Shown here: in pieces, positions 45,201-59,190 of the stretch
Numbering within the stretch: position 1 is the first letter of the stretch
How the letters are laid out: each line of letters begins with the position of its first letter
Origin: Nymphaea colorata
Taxonomy: Eukaryota; Streptophyta; Magnoliopsida; Nymphaeales; Nymphaeaceae
DNA length: 64,000 nt
Assembly (NCBI RefSeq): GCF_008831285.2
Contig: NC_045145.1
Coordinates: 3,762,723 to 3,826,722, forward strand
Direction: 5' to 3'
The notes under the pieces: model-generated
Told to the model about the DNA's origin: nothing
Seen by the model: only the letters and a program-made list of their open reading frames with translations
The model's database searches: none
Made by a program: the position numbers and the translations under genes

Positions 45201-47710
45201 CTGCAAGCAAGCAGCCACTGATTCAAATTGTGTAGCTGATATCTGTTATTTCTGTTAAATTTCTTAGTCTGTGGCGAGTGGTGACCATTATCATATAATG
45301 TATCTTCTTTCAAATGAATGTTATCTGGCTAATGTTTGGCTTGTCTCAGTGGCTATCTGTAGTCGACTAATTTTTAGAATGTCTTAGGAATTCTCTTCCC
45401 TACAGTACAGGACGTTTTTAGGAACTCTTCATCAATGTGCAGCATCCTTCATAGTAGAGAATTCATCTGTGTTTTTCCCCAGTAAGTTGTTGCAGTAAGA
45501 ATGTTTTGGAAGATCAAGATGGTACTGGTTGCCACTGTAAATGATAGTTTCCCCAAATCGTACTGCAAAGAGGCATAGTAGAATTGCTTTTTCTTGATAT
45601 ATTTTTTATGGTCTGGAATGTAACACCATAAACTATAAATTTCTTGGCACAGTGTTACTGCGTTTAGCCATTGCCAGGTTCAAGGAAGTGCTCATCATCA
45701 TGGGCCTTCTTGATAATTTTAAGGCTTGTGCTTCTGAAGGGGAGACATGTGGCATACACGTGGATATCTTTTTCATGCTCGATAATGGATGATTCTTTTT
45801 AATTGTGTCAATAATAGCTGATTATTGTTAATTGTACTTTACTGTTTATTTAGAGCTTTGTCCTCATGTTCAAGACCAGTACTACCCGAAGAGCATCCTT
45901 GAAACAGTGGGATGCAGAGGCCAGATACCCAACTGCTTGTTTCTTGGCGGAACTAAACCAAGACCATATGATCTCTGCTACTTAGCTTCCCTACTTCTGC
46001 AGGAAATGTAACACGTCGAAGCCCTACCAGTCGTATATTGAGATCACAGGCCCTCTGTTTTTGCAGTATTAGAGCTGAATGGTATGCAATTCATGCAAGG
46101 ATCCTTGTCATTCTTTGTTTGGTAAATGTTACAACTTACAACTGCGCGCATTTTATTATTGGCTTGAAACATTAATTTTTTTCTGATTGTTGCTCGTCTT
46201 CACTACCAACTTGGGAAAAATTAAGTGGGACTCTTTTTTTCTTAATTAGATTAATAACTCACTCTCCATACCTTTAGTTTAACACCGTTTCTGATGCTTC
46301 TGAGGATCTTCATCTCTCCGACAGTCCCATTTAAAAAATGAAAATATAAGCAGATGGAATCTCTCTCTCTCTCTCTCTCTCTAGTACTCCACTGAGAAAG
46401 AAACACTCGACAGCGTCTCTTTCTACAGATTCCTGATATTCTGGACTGCCAGGTTGTGTCTAGGCTTGCTTGATCTCCTTGTTTCTTCCAGTCATGTGAG
46501 GGATCATCTCAGTCCAAAACTCCCCAAAAAGCAGCTAATCTGGAGCCAGTTTTTTTAGCCTAAAGTTAGATTGTTGCTTAAGAATTCTGCCCCATCATGC
46601 TGATGAAGCAAAAGGGCTCTTGTGGGGGCAACTTCCTTTTTTCTCAGTAAAGTGTACTTGAAGCTGCTCCTTGCAGAATAGATGACCTTGTCTGGTTCTT
46701 TGAAAGTCAGAGTGTGGTAAATACAAGTCTCTCTTTCTGTGCTTCCATGAATGCAAGTGAAGCAACACACATGAGAGTAAAGTAATTGATCCACTGCCCC
46801 CTTGTTGCCTGCCTTTCTTTTGCTAAATGCATAGGGATCAGTGAGAATTTGAAGTTTGTGGAAATAAGCTTTGGAGGGCAATAATTGGGTTGTGAGCACA
46901 GCAAACAGGGAACATGGGACTTGAATTTTATATGTGAAAGGGCATGTGACCCTCTAGTGAGTTGGCTTTTACCTGCCAAAAGCCTAACCATCTCTTTTTT
47001 ATAATATGGGGATCTTGGCTCCCTGCTTTTCCTTTACTTGACAGTACTTATTGTTACTCTGCTTGGTTTGCAATCTAAGAATTAACCACAGCTTTAAAAG
47101 CCAAGAAGCACAATGACAAATGTGGGACTCTTTTTCTTTCGAAAGAACTTGAAGAAAAAGGAAAAACCAGACGGTACATTGCTGTTTAAGATTTGGATGT
47201 ATGTAGAAATTTTAAATTTTCTATGTTTTCCGCCGTTTTGACTATAAACAATTGAATATATATAATACAAGGAGGAATCAAAAATGGCTAGTTACCTTTA
47301 TGGTTGGATGGTGTTTTTCTGTTTTGTGTAACTAAAAACCATCTTAAAATGTGCATTAACAACGACAATCGGTTGTTTGACCACACATATTAGTGATGGA
47401 ATGTATTTTTGCAGCAGTTTTCAATACACAAAATTTAAAAAAAGAACACACACACACACACAACCATCCAGATACAGAGGTAGGTAGCCGGCTGATTTCA
47501 AATTTTCATAATAAGAAATATTCAATCAGTGGTGGATCCACAATTTTTTGGCTATGGGGCACTCTTATAGAAATTCTCATTTTTGAAGGTGCATAATCTA
47601 TATAAATAAATAAATAATTGTAAGAAATCTATGTAAAAATATGAAAAATAAATAAAAAAAATTTTGCTGGAGTGGGCCACGCCAGCTTATATGGAGTTCC
47701 TCTAATAATA
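45201..47710. other. Intergenic stretch, no gene recognised
   Basis: (CT)n at about 46363-46381 and (CA)n at about 47446-47461. A minus-strand open frame at about 46555-46899 has no recognisable domain. The region 45.2-47 kb is less repetitive and T-rich, so a non-coding transcript or diverged UTR cannot be excluded. Confidence 0.35.
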
Positions 47711-47770
47711 GCTGGTCGGACCAGTGACTGGTAGGTAGCCAGTCCTTGGTTCAACTTTCATGGGCATCAA
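47711..47770 (+). repeat. SINE-like tRNA-derived promoter relic
   Basis: GCTGGTCGGACCAGTGACTGG then TTGGTTCAACTTTC resemble the paired boxes at 39353 and 54366 (minus strand). A further, weaker relative is at about 49930-49990. Confidence 0.3.
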
Positions 47771-48199
47771 CCCCTACACAAACCGACACAACCCTAGCTC
47801 CACCTTAAGTGTTCTACCGCATAGCAATTGGCCATTTTTGTTTGTTTAATAGCAAAAAAAGGTCCAGTTGACCATAGATCACCAAAAAACCATGTGTAAT
47901 TGTATATGAAAAAGGTTGGATAAGGCAAATTGTTGAATAATATATGAATGGGTTTTAATAATTGTGAACTTAACTACCATTTATGAAAACATATGAAAAT
48001 CTATATGGGCAATATTTTTTGTTCGACCAGACACATTTGCAAGAATAATTTTCATAGAGGTACGAGAACATGGATACTTTTGCCTCTTCATGTCTACGAT
48101 TTATGTTCTAAATACAAATGAGAAAAAGGTAATTCGCACACTAATGCTAACTAGATGAATGATCAGAGACTGATTGGATTGTAATCAAATGTTATTAAT
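47771..48199. other. Intergenic stretch, nothing identified
   Basis: No coding-like frame or repeat end was recognised. Confidence 0.4.
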
Positions 48200-48480
48200 T
48201 GTATCTGCTTTCAGGGTGTTCACGTATTTGGATTAGAATTTAAATTCAAATGTGAATGAAGAAGCATATCTCAATCCAACTTTGAAATTTGATTTCTCAA
48301 TATGAATCTGATATTTGAATTCAAATCCAAATCCAAATCCAAATCTAAAATTTAAACCGAATCCAACTGACTTTCAAAATGTAAGGGCACTAGATATAAG
48401 ATATTTGTTTAAAACTAAATCTGACCTGAATCCGGATCTGAATCTGACTGGATGTTTATGTATAAACAAACCTTGGTAGG
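48200..48480 (+). repeat. Relic of the TAGGGATGTCAA hAT-type MITE family
   Basis: The interior blocks AAATCCAAATCC, CTTTCAAAATGTAAGGGCAC, GATATTTGTTTAAAACTAAATC and GGATGTTTATGTATA follow the order of the intact copy at 51397. Both ends are lost. Confidence 0.55.
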
Positions 48481-49291
48481 GTTATGTCTAACTTCACATT
48501 CATTAATACCATGATAAATTTTACATCTTCCTTGCTCCTGCCTCTTCAAATCTTTTTTCTAGTATCCACTTGTTGCAATGGGAAATTTGCTATTCTAAAT
48601 TTTCACGTGCAAATAGGATTACCATGGATCGGAACAACTTTCACCTTTTGAATTTTATATCTTACTTAGGGTATACCACCTCTGGTCGAGAAGTTTTGTT
48701 GCGCACCCAGAGCTCAAGGTCACTCCCCTGCCCTATAGTCCAGACATACTTTGTTGGGTGCAAGAATAGCTAGGGATGTAAACTAAGTCACCAGACTCTT
48801 CTATTTTACTGTCGCACCCAAGTCGCATCGAGTCGGGTGCGCACCACCGAACATGGGTGCTGCTCCAACTCACACCCGAGCCCAATTAAAATGTCATATT
48901 ACTAAATTACTTATATAATATATGTTGTTTTGATATTTTTCTATGCAATACAATTATTCAAGTGTGTTATATACATTAATAACTAAATTGTAATAATAAT
49001 ATATACATACGTATTCTGTTATATATATAATAAATTAAAAAATAATAATAATAAAATACCCTCTTCGCACCGTCGCACCTAAATTTTTTGGGATGTACCG
49101 CTCCAGCTCCGGCACCTGCACCCTACTCTGGTGACATAGAATGTAAATTGATCATATTCTAATTGAAAATACCCTTTTAACCATATCCGTTTTTTTTTAT
49201 ATTCACATATTTGGATTTGAATATGAATAAAGAAAAATCATATTTGAAGGCTATTTAAAGGTCGGTCGTTAACTTCATTCTCATATGTACT
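48481..49291. other. Intergenic stretch with a partial MITE fragment
   Basis: CGCACC-rich words at about 48800-48890 and 49065-49130 flank an AT-rich middle and may be the ends of an old non-autonomous element. 49145-49250 is another fragment of the TAGGGATGTCAA family (ATATCCGTTTTTTT, ATTTGGATTTGAATATGAAT). No gene. Confidence 0.4.
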
Positions 49292-49651
49292 TAAGCCTGG
49301 GCACCGGACAGGGCCATTGCTGGGTACTCGATACTGGCTCCACTCATGCCCGGGCCCCGAAAAAGGGGAACCCGGGCCGGCCCTCTAATTTATTGAGTCG
49401 GCCCGGGTCAGCCCAATAATTTATCAAGATAGGGCCGGCTCGAATGGGCCCGATAATGAATTATTTTTTAATTTTTTTATCAATTTTGATATATATTTAT
49501 AATATTTATTATAATTAATTATATTTATATAATTTTTTATTTAAAATATATATTTTTAAATAAAATCGAGCCAGGCTCGGGCTAGGGTTTTTCGAGTCGG
49601 GTTGGGCCCGGGCTCGGGTTTTGGATGTCTAGCCAGCCCGATGCCCAGAGT
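49292..49651 (+). mobile_element. Non-autonomous hAT-like element with GGGCC-rich ends
   Basis: Starts TAAGCCTGGGCACCGG, the same left end as the 118-bp element at 37930, and ends AGCCCGATGCCCAGAG. GC-rich arms of CCCGGGCC-type words flank an AT-only core (about 49450-49560). The target duplication is lost. Confidence 0.6.
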
Positions 49652-50976
49652 TGTATCTTCTGGACTGCAAACAGTGAATGTGTGTTGCACCTCAATTGAT
49701 GAGTATTCCGCTTCCCACCCAAGTTCTGAAGCAGCTCGAAGGTGAGGGAGGAGGCGGTTTCGACCTCTCATTGAATTGTCATCTTAAAATGCCTTACAAC
49801 TTTTTAACATTTGTGGTAAAGAGTGGTTGTTCAATATGTTAAATATTTAAGGAACCTTAATCAGTATAGGTGATAGGATTAATTATTGCTCAAGAGAATT
49901 ATAAAGTGAAGGAGGGTTATATCCAAGAGTGATGACACAATAGACGGGATAGGATATGGTAAGCAGCCAGTCTCCGTTTTTAATCATTGAGCATCAACAT
50001 TGTATGGTGTAAACAGGAGGCCACTGACATGCGAATTGAAGCGCGACGAGGGCGGCAACCCGATGCACAAAAGACAGGCCACATACTCTAAGGGGTTATG
50101 CAGGGGCTTCAATGAAAATTTACGTGCCTCGATATGCATAAGTGGCCAGTTCACATATACAAGCAAACATATCCTTTATAATAAAAATTCTAGATGGAGA
50201 ACTTCCAAACCAAAGATTTAAAACCAAACTCATTTTGAACACTAAGGAAACAATAATTCCATAAAAGCACAAAGGAGTTAACTAACAAATTAAAAATACT
50301 ACAAAACTAAAAGCTTCAAACCAGAATCTCTTGGAATATTGATAATGAAAATCATTGTCAAACTGAGTTAATGACATTTGTAGGTTTTTTTCTCAGTAAG
50401 TCCAACTTGAAATTAAGTGTGAGGACGAAATAGTTGTTCTTTTATGCCAAAATTTTTTAAGTAATGAGACAAGCATATAGCCAATGTAACTAGCAAGCAT
50501 TTAAAAAGAGAAAAACAAGTGAAACAATCTAACTAATGCTGCATTGGATCAAGTTGATTTAAACTTATGAAATCATCAATGAAGGTAACACCACTGACAA
50601 CTATGACGACGACATGAAATTTCCAATGCTTTTTGAAATACAACCCATAAGTTATTTTGATTGTCACATAATTTCTATGTGTAGGTTCCAAGTCATTGAT
50701 GCCAAACTACTTTAGATATATGTTGAAAATGATTGGAGAACAAAATAATTGGTCTGCCATTAATAGCAAACAATCCTCCATTCTTACTTGATTACCATAT
50801 GTCTTGTCTCATTGTCATTTATAAAGCAACTAAAAATAGAAATTTTAAAGTGAAGGGCATGTCATATGTAAGCTAGCTATCAAATATAAGTTTTTTTTTT
50901 TTTTGCACTCAAACACAAAAAATATTTCCTTCAAGGTAAGAAGATATTATTAGAAGGAATAGATGCTTCTCTTAAT
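49652..50976. other. Intergenic stretch, nothing identified
   Basis: AT-rich, no credible frames or repeat ends apart from the weak SINE-like words near 49930-49990. Confidence 0.4.
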
Positions 50977-51182
50977 GGGGCGTTTGACGGCTTGGAATTT
51001 TGATTCGATAATGAACATTCCAGAATCAAAATTCCTCTTCAAACTGGAATAGAACCAAAATTCTAGGTTTTTGTTTCCTAATTACAGAAACAAAATACCC
51101 TGTTTGCTTAATAATTTCAAATTCTTAAAAAATGAGCATTTTGATTCTAAAATGCCATGATTATGGGTATATCAAACGCCCC
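50977..51182. mobile_element. MITE with GGGGCGTTTGA inverted ends
   Basis: GGGGCGTTTGA at the left and TCAAACGCCCC at the right are perfect 11-bp inverted ends. AAT flanks both sides (50974-50976, 51183-51185), a possible 3-bp target duplication. The interior is made of GGAATTTTGATTC/AGAATCAAAATTCC words in both directions. Two related, more decayed stretches follow at about 51190-51345 and 52225-52643. Confidence 0.75.
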
Positions 51183-51189
51183 AATTCAA

Positions 51190-51345
51190 CCCCCTATGTT
51201 GGATTATAATTCCGGAAATTTGATTCTTGAATGAGTCTATAATTCTAGAATTAAAATTCTTTGTTTTGTAACTAATTCTCATTTATGAAAAATGAGAATA
51301 ACGATTCTAAAACTCCATTGATTCCAAGTGAATCAAACATGTGAT
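51190..51345. repeat. Partial copy of the GGAATTTTGATTC MITE family
   Basis: TATAATTCCGGAAATTTGATTC, AATTCTAGAATTAAAATTC and AATGAGAATAACGATTC words, ending AGTGAATCAAAC. The left end is missing. Confidence 0.5.
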
Positions 51346-51396
51346 ATGGACTTTTCATTCGTTTTGCCTCCAAAAGCACTAGAAAACAATCACAAT

Positions 51397-51840
51397 TAGG
51401 GATGTCAACGGATCGGATTCGGATCAGATACATCTTCAACCATATCCGTTTTTTCTGATATTCATATATTCGGATTCGGATTCGGATTCGGATTTGAATT
51501 CGGATAAAGCAAAGTCATATCTGAATCCGAATCCGAAATCCGATTTTACAATCCGAATCCGATCCAAATCTGATTTTTATATTTATATCCGAATCCGAAT
51601 TTTGAACTGGATTTTGCCATTTTTCAAGTATTAGATAGAGGATATTTGTCTAAAATTGAATCTGATCCGAATCCGTATCCGATCTGATATTCATGTATAT
51701 CCGAATCCGATCGGATGTCATTTATTAAATCTGAATCCGATCCGATTTCTTAATCGGATATTAAATTTTTATTCATATCCGTTTTTTTCGGATCGGATCG
51801 GTCGGATATCCGATTCAAATCGGATATATTGACATCCCTA
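51397..51840 (+). mobile_element. hAT-type MITE, TAGGGATGTCAA family, intact copy with 8-bp target duplication
   Basis: 444 bp with inverted ends TAGGGATGTCAA / TTGACATCCCTA. ATCACAAT flanks it perfectly on both sides (51389-51396, 51841-51848); an 8-bp duplication is diagnostic of hAT. The interior is packed with GGATTCGGATTC/GAATCCGAATCC words in both orientations. It is non-coding, so it depends on a transposase elsewhere. It is the best-preserved member here; relatives lie at 6880, 26165, 27090, 30440 and 48200. Confidence 0.88.
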
Positions 51841-51848
51841 ATCACAAT

Positions 51849-52224
51849 CATAAATCACAATCATAAAGTTTCTAAAGCAATGGGCCACAAAAACCATAAC
51901 CAAGCGTCTCAATAACTTGGATTTGGTAATGTAGCATTCTGTTTGGAATTAATGTAATTATATTTTCAACAAGTAGAATCCTTACTTTATGTGGTTGCAG
52001 TGTGCCGGTTGTAGTAATCTTATCGAAGAAGCTCCAAAAATACATATCTAAGTGGATCTTGCTTATCATCCAAATCTAGTTCCAATTTTTTAAACCAGTT
52101 CTTGTCCAAACCCACGAAACTGACTTGCTTATCCATTTCAATACCCCTCTTATACTTATAAAATTAGCGTATGCTAGATCCAAAACCTCTCATTAGATCT
52201 GATTTATCTTAACCCGCACCCTTA
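51849..52224. other. Intergenic stretch, nothing identified
   Basis: No coding-like frame or repeat end was recognised. Confidence 0.4.
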
Positions 52225-52643
52225 TGTGGTGTTTGATGCCCTTGAATTTTGATTACTGAACTAGAATTCTAAAAAACAAAATTTCACATCAAACTGGAAT
52301 TTGAATGAAAATTCCAGTTCTAATTTCTCTTTGTGTTTGATAGTATGGATTTTTTATTCTAGAATTGGGAATAATGTGTTTGATAAAACATGAATAAAAA
52401 TTTTAAATTTGATGTTTAGAATGATCATGACATGTGTCCTAAAAAAAGATGAAAAACTTTCTAAAATTCTAGAATCATAATTTCACCCCTCAAAGGTAGA
52501 ATCACAATTCAGGAATTTTGATTCTAGAGTGAGTGTATAATTCCGGAATCAAAATGCTTCATCTCATGACACAATTCTTATTTCATAAAAAATGAGGATT
52601 TTAACTCTGGAATTTCACAACTTTGGTCTAATCAAACACCCCC
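52225..52643. mobile_element. MITE related to the 50977 element, decayed
   Basis: Ends TGTGGTGTTTGATGCC and ATCAAACACCCCC are imperfect inverted repeats. The interior carries GAATTTTGATT, AATTCTAGAATC and AAAAATGAGGATTTTAA words like the 50977 copy. Confidence 0.55.
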
Positions 52644-52664
52644 TTAATTATCTAACTACCCACT

Positions 52665-55218
<2,554 letters not shown>

Positions 55219-55422
55219 CATCCCCGAGTCAATTCCTATGAGTGCTACTTTCTTAAACCGGAAATGGTGGGTTCACGACACTTGTCTTACAAAGTGTATC
55301 ATATCTCATTTAGGTCTCAACATCCCCGAGTCAATTCCTATGAATGCTATTTTGTTAAATCGGAAATGATGGGTTCACGACACTTATCTTACAAAGTGTA
55401 TCATATCTCATTCAGATCTCAA
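55219..55422 (+). repeat. 102-bp tandem duplication
   Basis: CATCCCCGAGTCAATTCCTA starts at 55219 and again at 55321. The copies differ at a handful of positions (for example ACCGGAAATGGTGGG against ATCGGAAATGATGGG). Each holds the short palindrome-like TCACGACACTTGTC. Confidence 0.85.
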
Positions 55423-55869
55423 TGCAGTCCAGGACCTCAATGGTCTCGAAATAAGGGGGTAGTGGATTGTTAACCTTTGTTCACTCGAGAAAAAATATTA
55501 GGACTAGATGGATTCTAACATTTGTTCGCATTTGAACCTATTAGTTTTCCCAACAAGGTCAAATCGTCGTTCAGAACAAGTTCGGTATACTTTGGATTTT
55601 CACTATTTTGGACCCAGTTAAAAGATCATTCATGACCAGAAAGCCTATTTATTTTTAAGATCGGGATTGCACTGGTTCCTGTTATCGGATATGGATCCGC
55701 ATTTTCAGTCGTTACCGAAACCTGGATATGAACCTTATTCATTGATAGATTTTGTTGAACTCGGATCTGAAAAGGCCAAGCGGACCCGACCCGGTTAACG
55801 CCCGACGTCGAGAGTGAAAAGAGTCCTCGGGGGATTTTAACGAGTTCCTGTAACTTCAAGCCCTAAAGT

Positions 55870-56642
55870 TTCCCTTTTCCCCTTTCCCTTCCCCCGTCGA
55901 TCGGCCGGAGATTAGATTCCGTCAATATCCTTCATCGGCTTCCCGTCTCGATCGCTTCCCTTCTTTCCTTTCCACGTCTCCTTCCTTTCCCCTCTTCCGA
56001 TTGATACCGATTTCCCCTATTTTTCACTCCGCGTCGGACGAATTTAGGGTTAGGGTTTCTTGTTGGGTTCGTCCTTCTTCAATCGATATTTAGATCTCGC
56101 GTTTTGCGTAAAAGGCCGTTCGATCTGTGATAGTTTAGCCTCTAGATCCGTCCTTGATTTGGTGTTCTCTGTTGGTGATTCGAATTTAGGGTTAGGGTTT
56201 GGGGCTTCTCGCTCCGCCCTATGTCCGTCAGGTATCGTTGTGCGTCACTTGTCTTCTTTTCATCTGTTCGTCGTTTGAGGATTTGATTGGGTGAAATTTT
56301 CGGGGTTTTCCCATTGTCTGTGGCCCTAATTGGGGGATTAAGTCGATCTGTCTAATCATCGCTTGATCTCGTGGTGTCCTGCCTATGTCAAGTAATCCTT
56401 CGTCTGATTGCTAGCTCCCTTTTATCGATTTCGTTTTTACTCTCTTATCTGTACAGCACTTCCAAGTTTTTGCTCCCATCTGATCTGATCCTCAGTTTCT
56501 GGGGTTGTTGAACAATCATTTTGGGGCTTTAATAATTGTTTCATTACTTGACTCCAATTTGTACAATAGGCTCTTTAATTTCGTAGATAATTACCATTTG
56601 GGTCCGTTGCCTGAGGATTCTTGCCTGGAGTGTTCTTCCAAG
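55870..56642 (+). promoter_or_regulatory. Likely promoter/5' leader exon of the ELM2/SANT-like gene, with two telo-boxes
   Basis: GC- and CT-rich leader-like DNA starts near 55870. TTTAGGGTTAGGGTTT occurs at 56043-56058 and again at about 56185-56200; both contain the telo-box AAACCCTA(A) on the minus strand. A strong donor AAG|GTAAGT at 56642/56643 fits a leader intron ending at the acceptor CTTGCAG at 57912. The transcription start and any further leader intron are not certain. Confidence 0.5.
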
Positions 56643-57912
56643 GTAAGTTGGATTGTTATTCTGCGCATGTTTGTTAGAGCTTGTGGTTAGCTTGATTGTT
56701 GTAGTTTTTGTGACAACAATAGCTGCATTTCTCCATGGCTGTTATCTTCTGGTGTTTTGTTTCGCTTACTCATTCTTTGCATGCTGAATTTTGGACAGAG
56801 CATGCTTGGATTTTGTCACTGAACTTGTGTGAATTAAGGAATTGAAAACCAGTTTATTTCAAGGTTTTGGAAGCGCCGGCCAGCTCACTATAGGTGATTG
56901 TGTGGCCATGCCGTTTGATCTTGTCATATTATACTTTTAGATGTTTTTTGTCTCGGCCGTGTGCTAAACAGTCAAACATCACGCATTAGAAAATTAGCTT
57001 CTTTGATTCTTATTACTGTTCCTATGTAAGGTTCATAGTGACCAGAGTGTAATTTGGTCATCTGTCACGGACACATGAGTAACAAATCACAGTAGCTGAT
57101 AATTATCTGGACGGGTTGTACAGCGGACTGGGTTGAGTGACCAGAGTTTGGTCCAAACATCACGCATTAGAAACTTACCTTCTTTGCTTCCTATTACTGT
57201 TCCTAAGGTAAAGGGCATAATGACCAGAATATAATTTGGTCATCTATCATGGACACACATGAGTAACAAATCACAGTAGATGATAATTATCTGGATGGCT
57301 TGTACAGGGGACTCGGTTGAGTGACCAGAGTTTGGTCGTAAAAACTACTTGCGAACACAGCACATAAATTGTGTGGAAGCCTACATGCTATGGTTATGTG
57401 CTTTTGTTGACGGACTCTTGATGCATTTTTCGTGGGATTTCATGTCTCCTTTTGGTTTAAAAAAGTTGAAGGCAGAACATGTTTGTCTGGTCTGGTTGAA
57501 TCATCGTCTGGGATTCTACTTGTTGCTTGTACTTGTTCTTGTTTTCATGGTTTCCTACCCTGAAAAAACATTCATTCAATGATTAATATAGGATGTTAAA
57601 AGCTCTCCTGGACATTAGTGTGCGCCATAGTTCCAAACTTTTTTCTTGCCATCTTGTAGACGTGTGTCCTTTCCTCCCAAGGCCATCCTTGTGCAAGGAT
57701 ATCTATTCTTTGCTTTTCTACTGCATCATGTGGGCATGGTTTCTTTTTCCTCCTCCTTTCTTTTTTTTTTTTTTGTTGGATTGGTCAAAAAAGCCACCTG
57801 GCACTATACGTCACTGTGTAACAATTTGATGTTAAGTTCCTTCCCAATCAAATAAGTGTATGAGGACTTGCTCTTTGCCTTGGATGTATTATCTGAATGA
57901 TTCCTCTTGCAG
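56643..57912 (+). other. Probable 5' leader intron of the ELM2/SANT-like gene, with a 181-bp tandem duplication
   Basis: Bounded by GTAAGT and TTGCAG. Inside, 56973-57153 and 57154 to about 57335 are imperfect copies (CAAACATCACGCATTAGAAA, TAATTTGGTCATCT, AACAAATCACAGTAG, GAGTGACCAGAGTTTGGTC). Large leader introns can carry enhancing elements, but none can be shown here. Confidence 0.5.
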
Positions 57913-57920
57913 GTTAAAAT

Positions 57921-59157
57921 ATGGTTCTTGAGCATAAGAAGCGGCCATTTTGTGAGGATGAGTCATGCCAACTTACTTCCAAGAAGCATGCTGGGCAGTT
58001 GGAATGCAACAATCGTCTGCCTACTTTTGAAGAAATCTTCCAGTGCAACAATTTACCTCATGAGCTATTTGATTCAGGTAACAAAGATATCTTTCTGTTT
58101 CCAAGTTATCTATTTTTTGGGTTTTTTCCTCCTGAACATCCTTTCATCTGAAAATTTATTGAAGGTGTTAAATGGCCTTTAAGATGTGAAGACAACAATA
58201 TGCTCGTAGCTGATACCTTCATTGGGTCTGTGGTTCCAGGTGGAAGAGTATCCCAGAACAAGGGTGTTCATGACATTTTTAGTTCCTCCTTCCCACCCAC
58301 CACCGATACTTCTGGAGTTCCTAGTAACCAGATCAATGCCTTCCGTGGACATGAAGTGGGCTGTGATTCGCCAGTAGAGGAATCAGGAACCTGTGGCCTG
58401 CATGACTATTGCTCAAGACATGTTTTAACACGCATCAAGGAGCCTGAATTTGCATTGCTTGATTATTATCCTCGGAAACCTGTAGCCATTGGGCCTGATC
58501 ATCAAGCACATGTGCCTGTATGGGAGCCAGAGCTTCTGAATTCACCATTCTCTTCAAGAAAGATGGATATTGTGTTTGAGGAAGATGATCAGAGGAAAAT
58601 GGGTTCTTGTATAATCCAAATGCCTGACATGGAATCAGATTCTTACCATGACAAAAATATTGGGAGCAGTAGAGTTCACTGTACCTGCCTCGACCAAGGA
58701 TCTGTGAGGTGTGTCAGACAGCACATAGCAGAAGAGAAGGAAAAGCTGAAGTCACTTCTTGGGCAAAATATATTAATGGAGTTGGGGTTTGATGAGATGG
58801 GGGAGGATGTTGCAAGACGCTGGAGCATGGACGAAGTAAACTTGTTCCAGGAAGTTGTCTATTCAAATCCTGTGTCAATGGGAAAAAATTTTTGGGCTGA
58901 ACTCTCTCTAGCATTCCCCGCAAGGTCCAAGAAAGAATTAGTCAGTTATTATTTTAATGTCTTTATCCTTGGCAAAAGAACTCTTCAGAATCGATGGGAG
59001 ACTTGTGATGTTGACAGTGATAATGATGAGTGGCAGGGCGGTGATTATAATGAGTTAGCAGAATCAGAAGAAGATGAAGATTCTGTTATGGAGTCTGAAG
59101 CAGTTGATCATGATGAGCTCACTTCTGTCTATCATGTTTGTGAGAATGAGGAAGAAT

Positions 59158-59190
<33 letters not shown>

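Noticed and set aside
46555-46991. Minus-strand gene between the two regulators
   Set aside because: Open frames of about 95-115 codons overlap in different frames, with no domain and no splice or promoter support.
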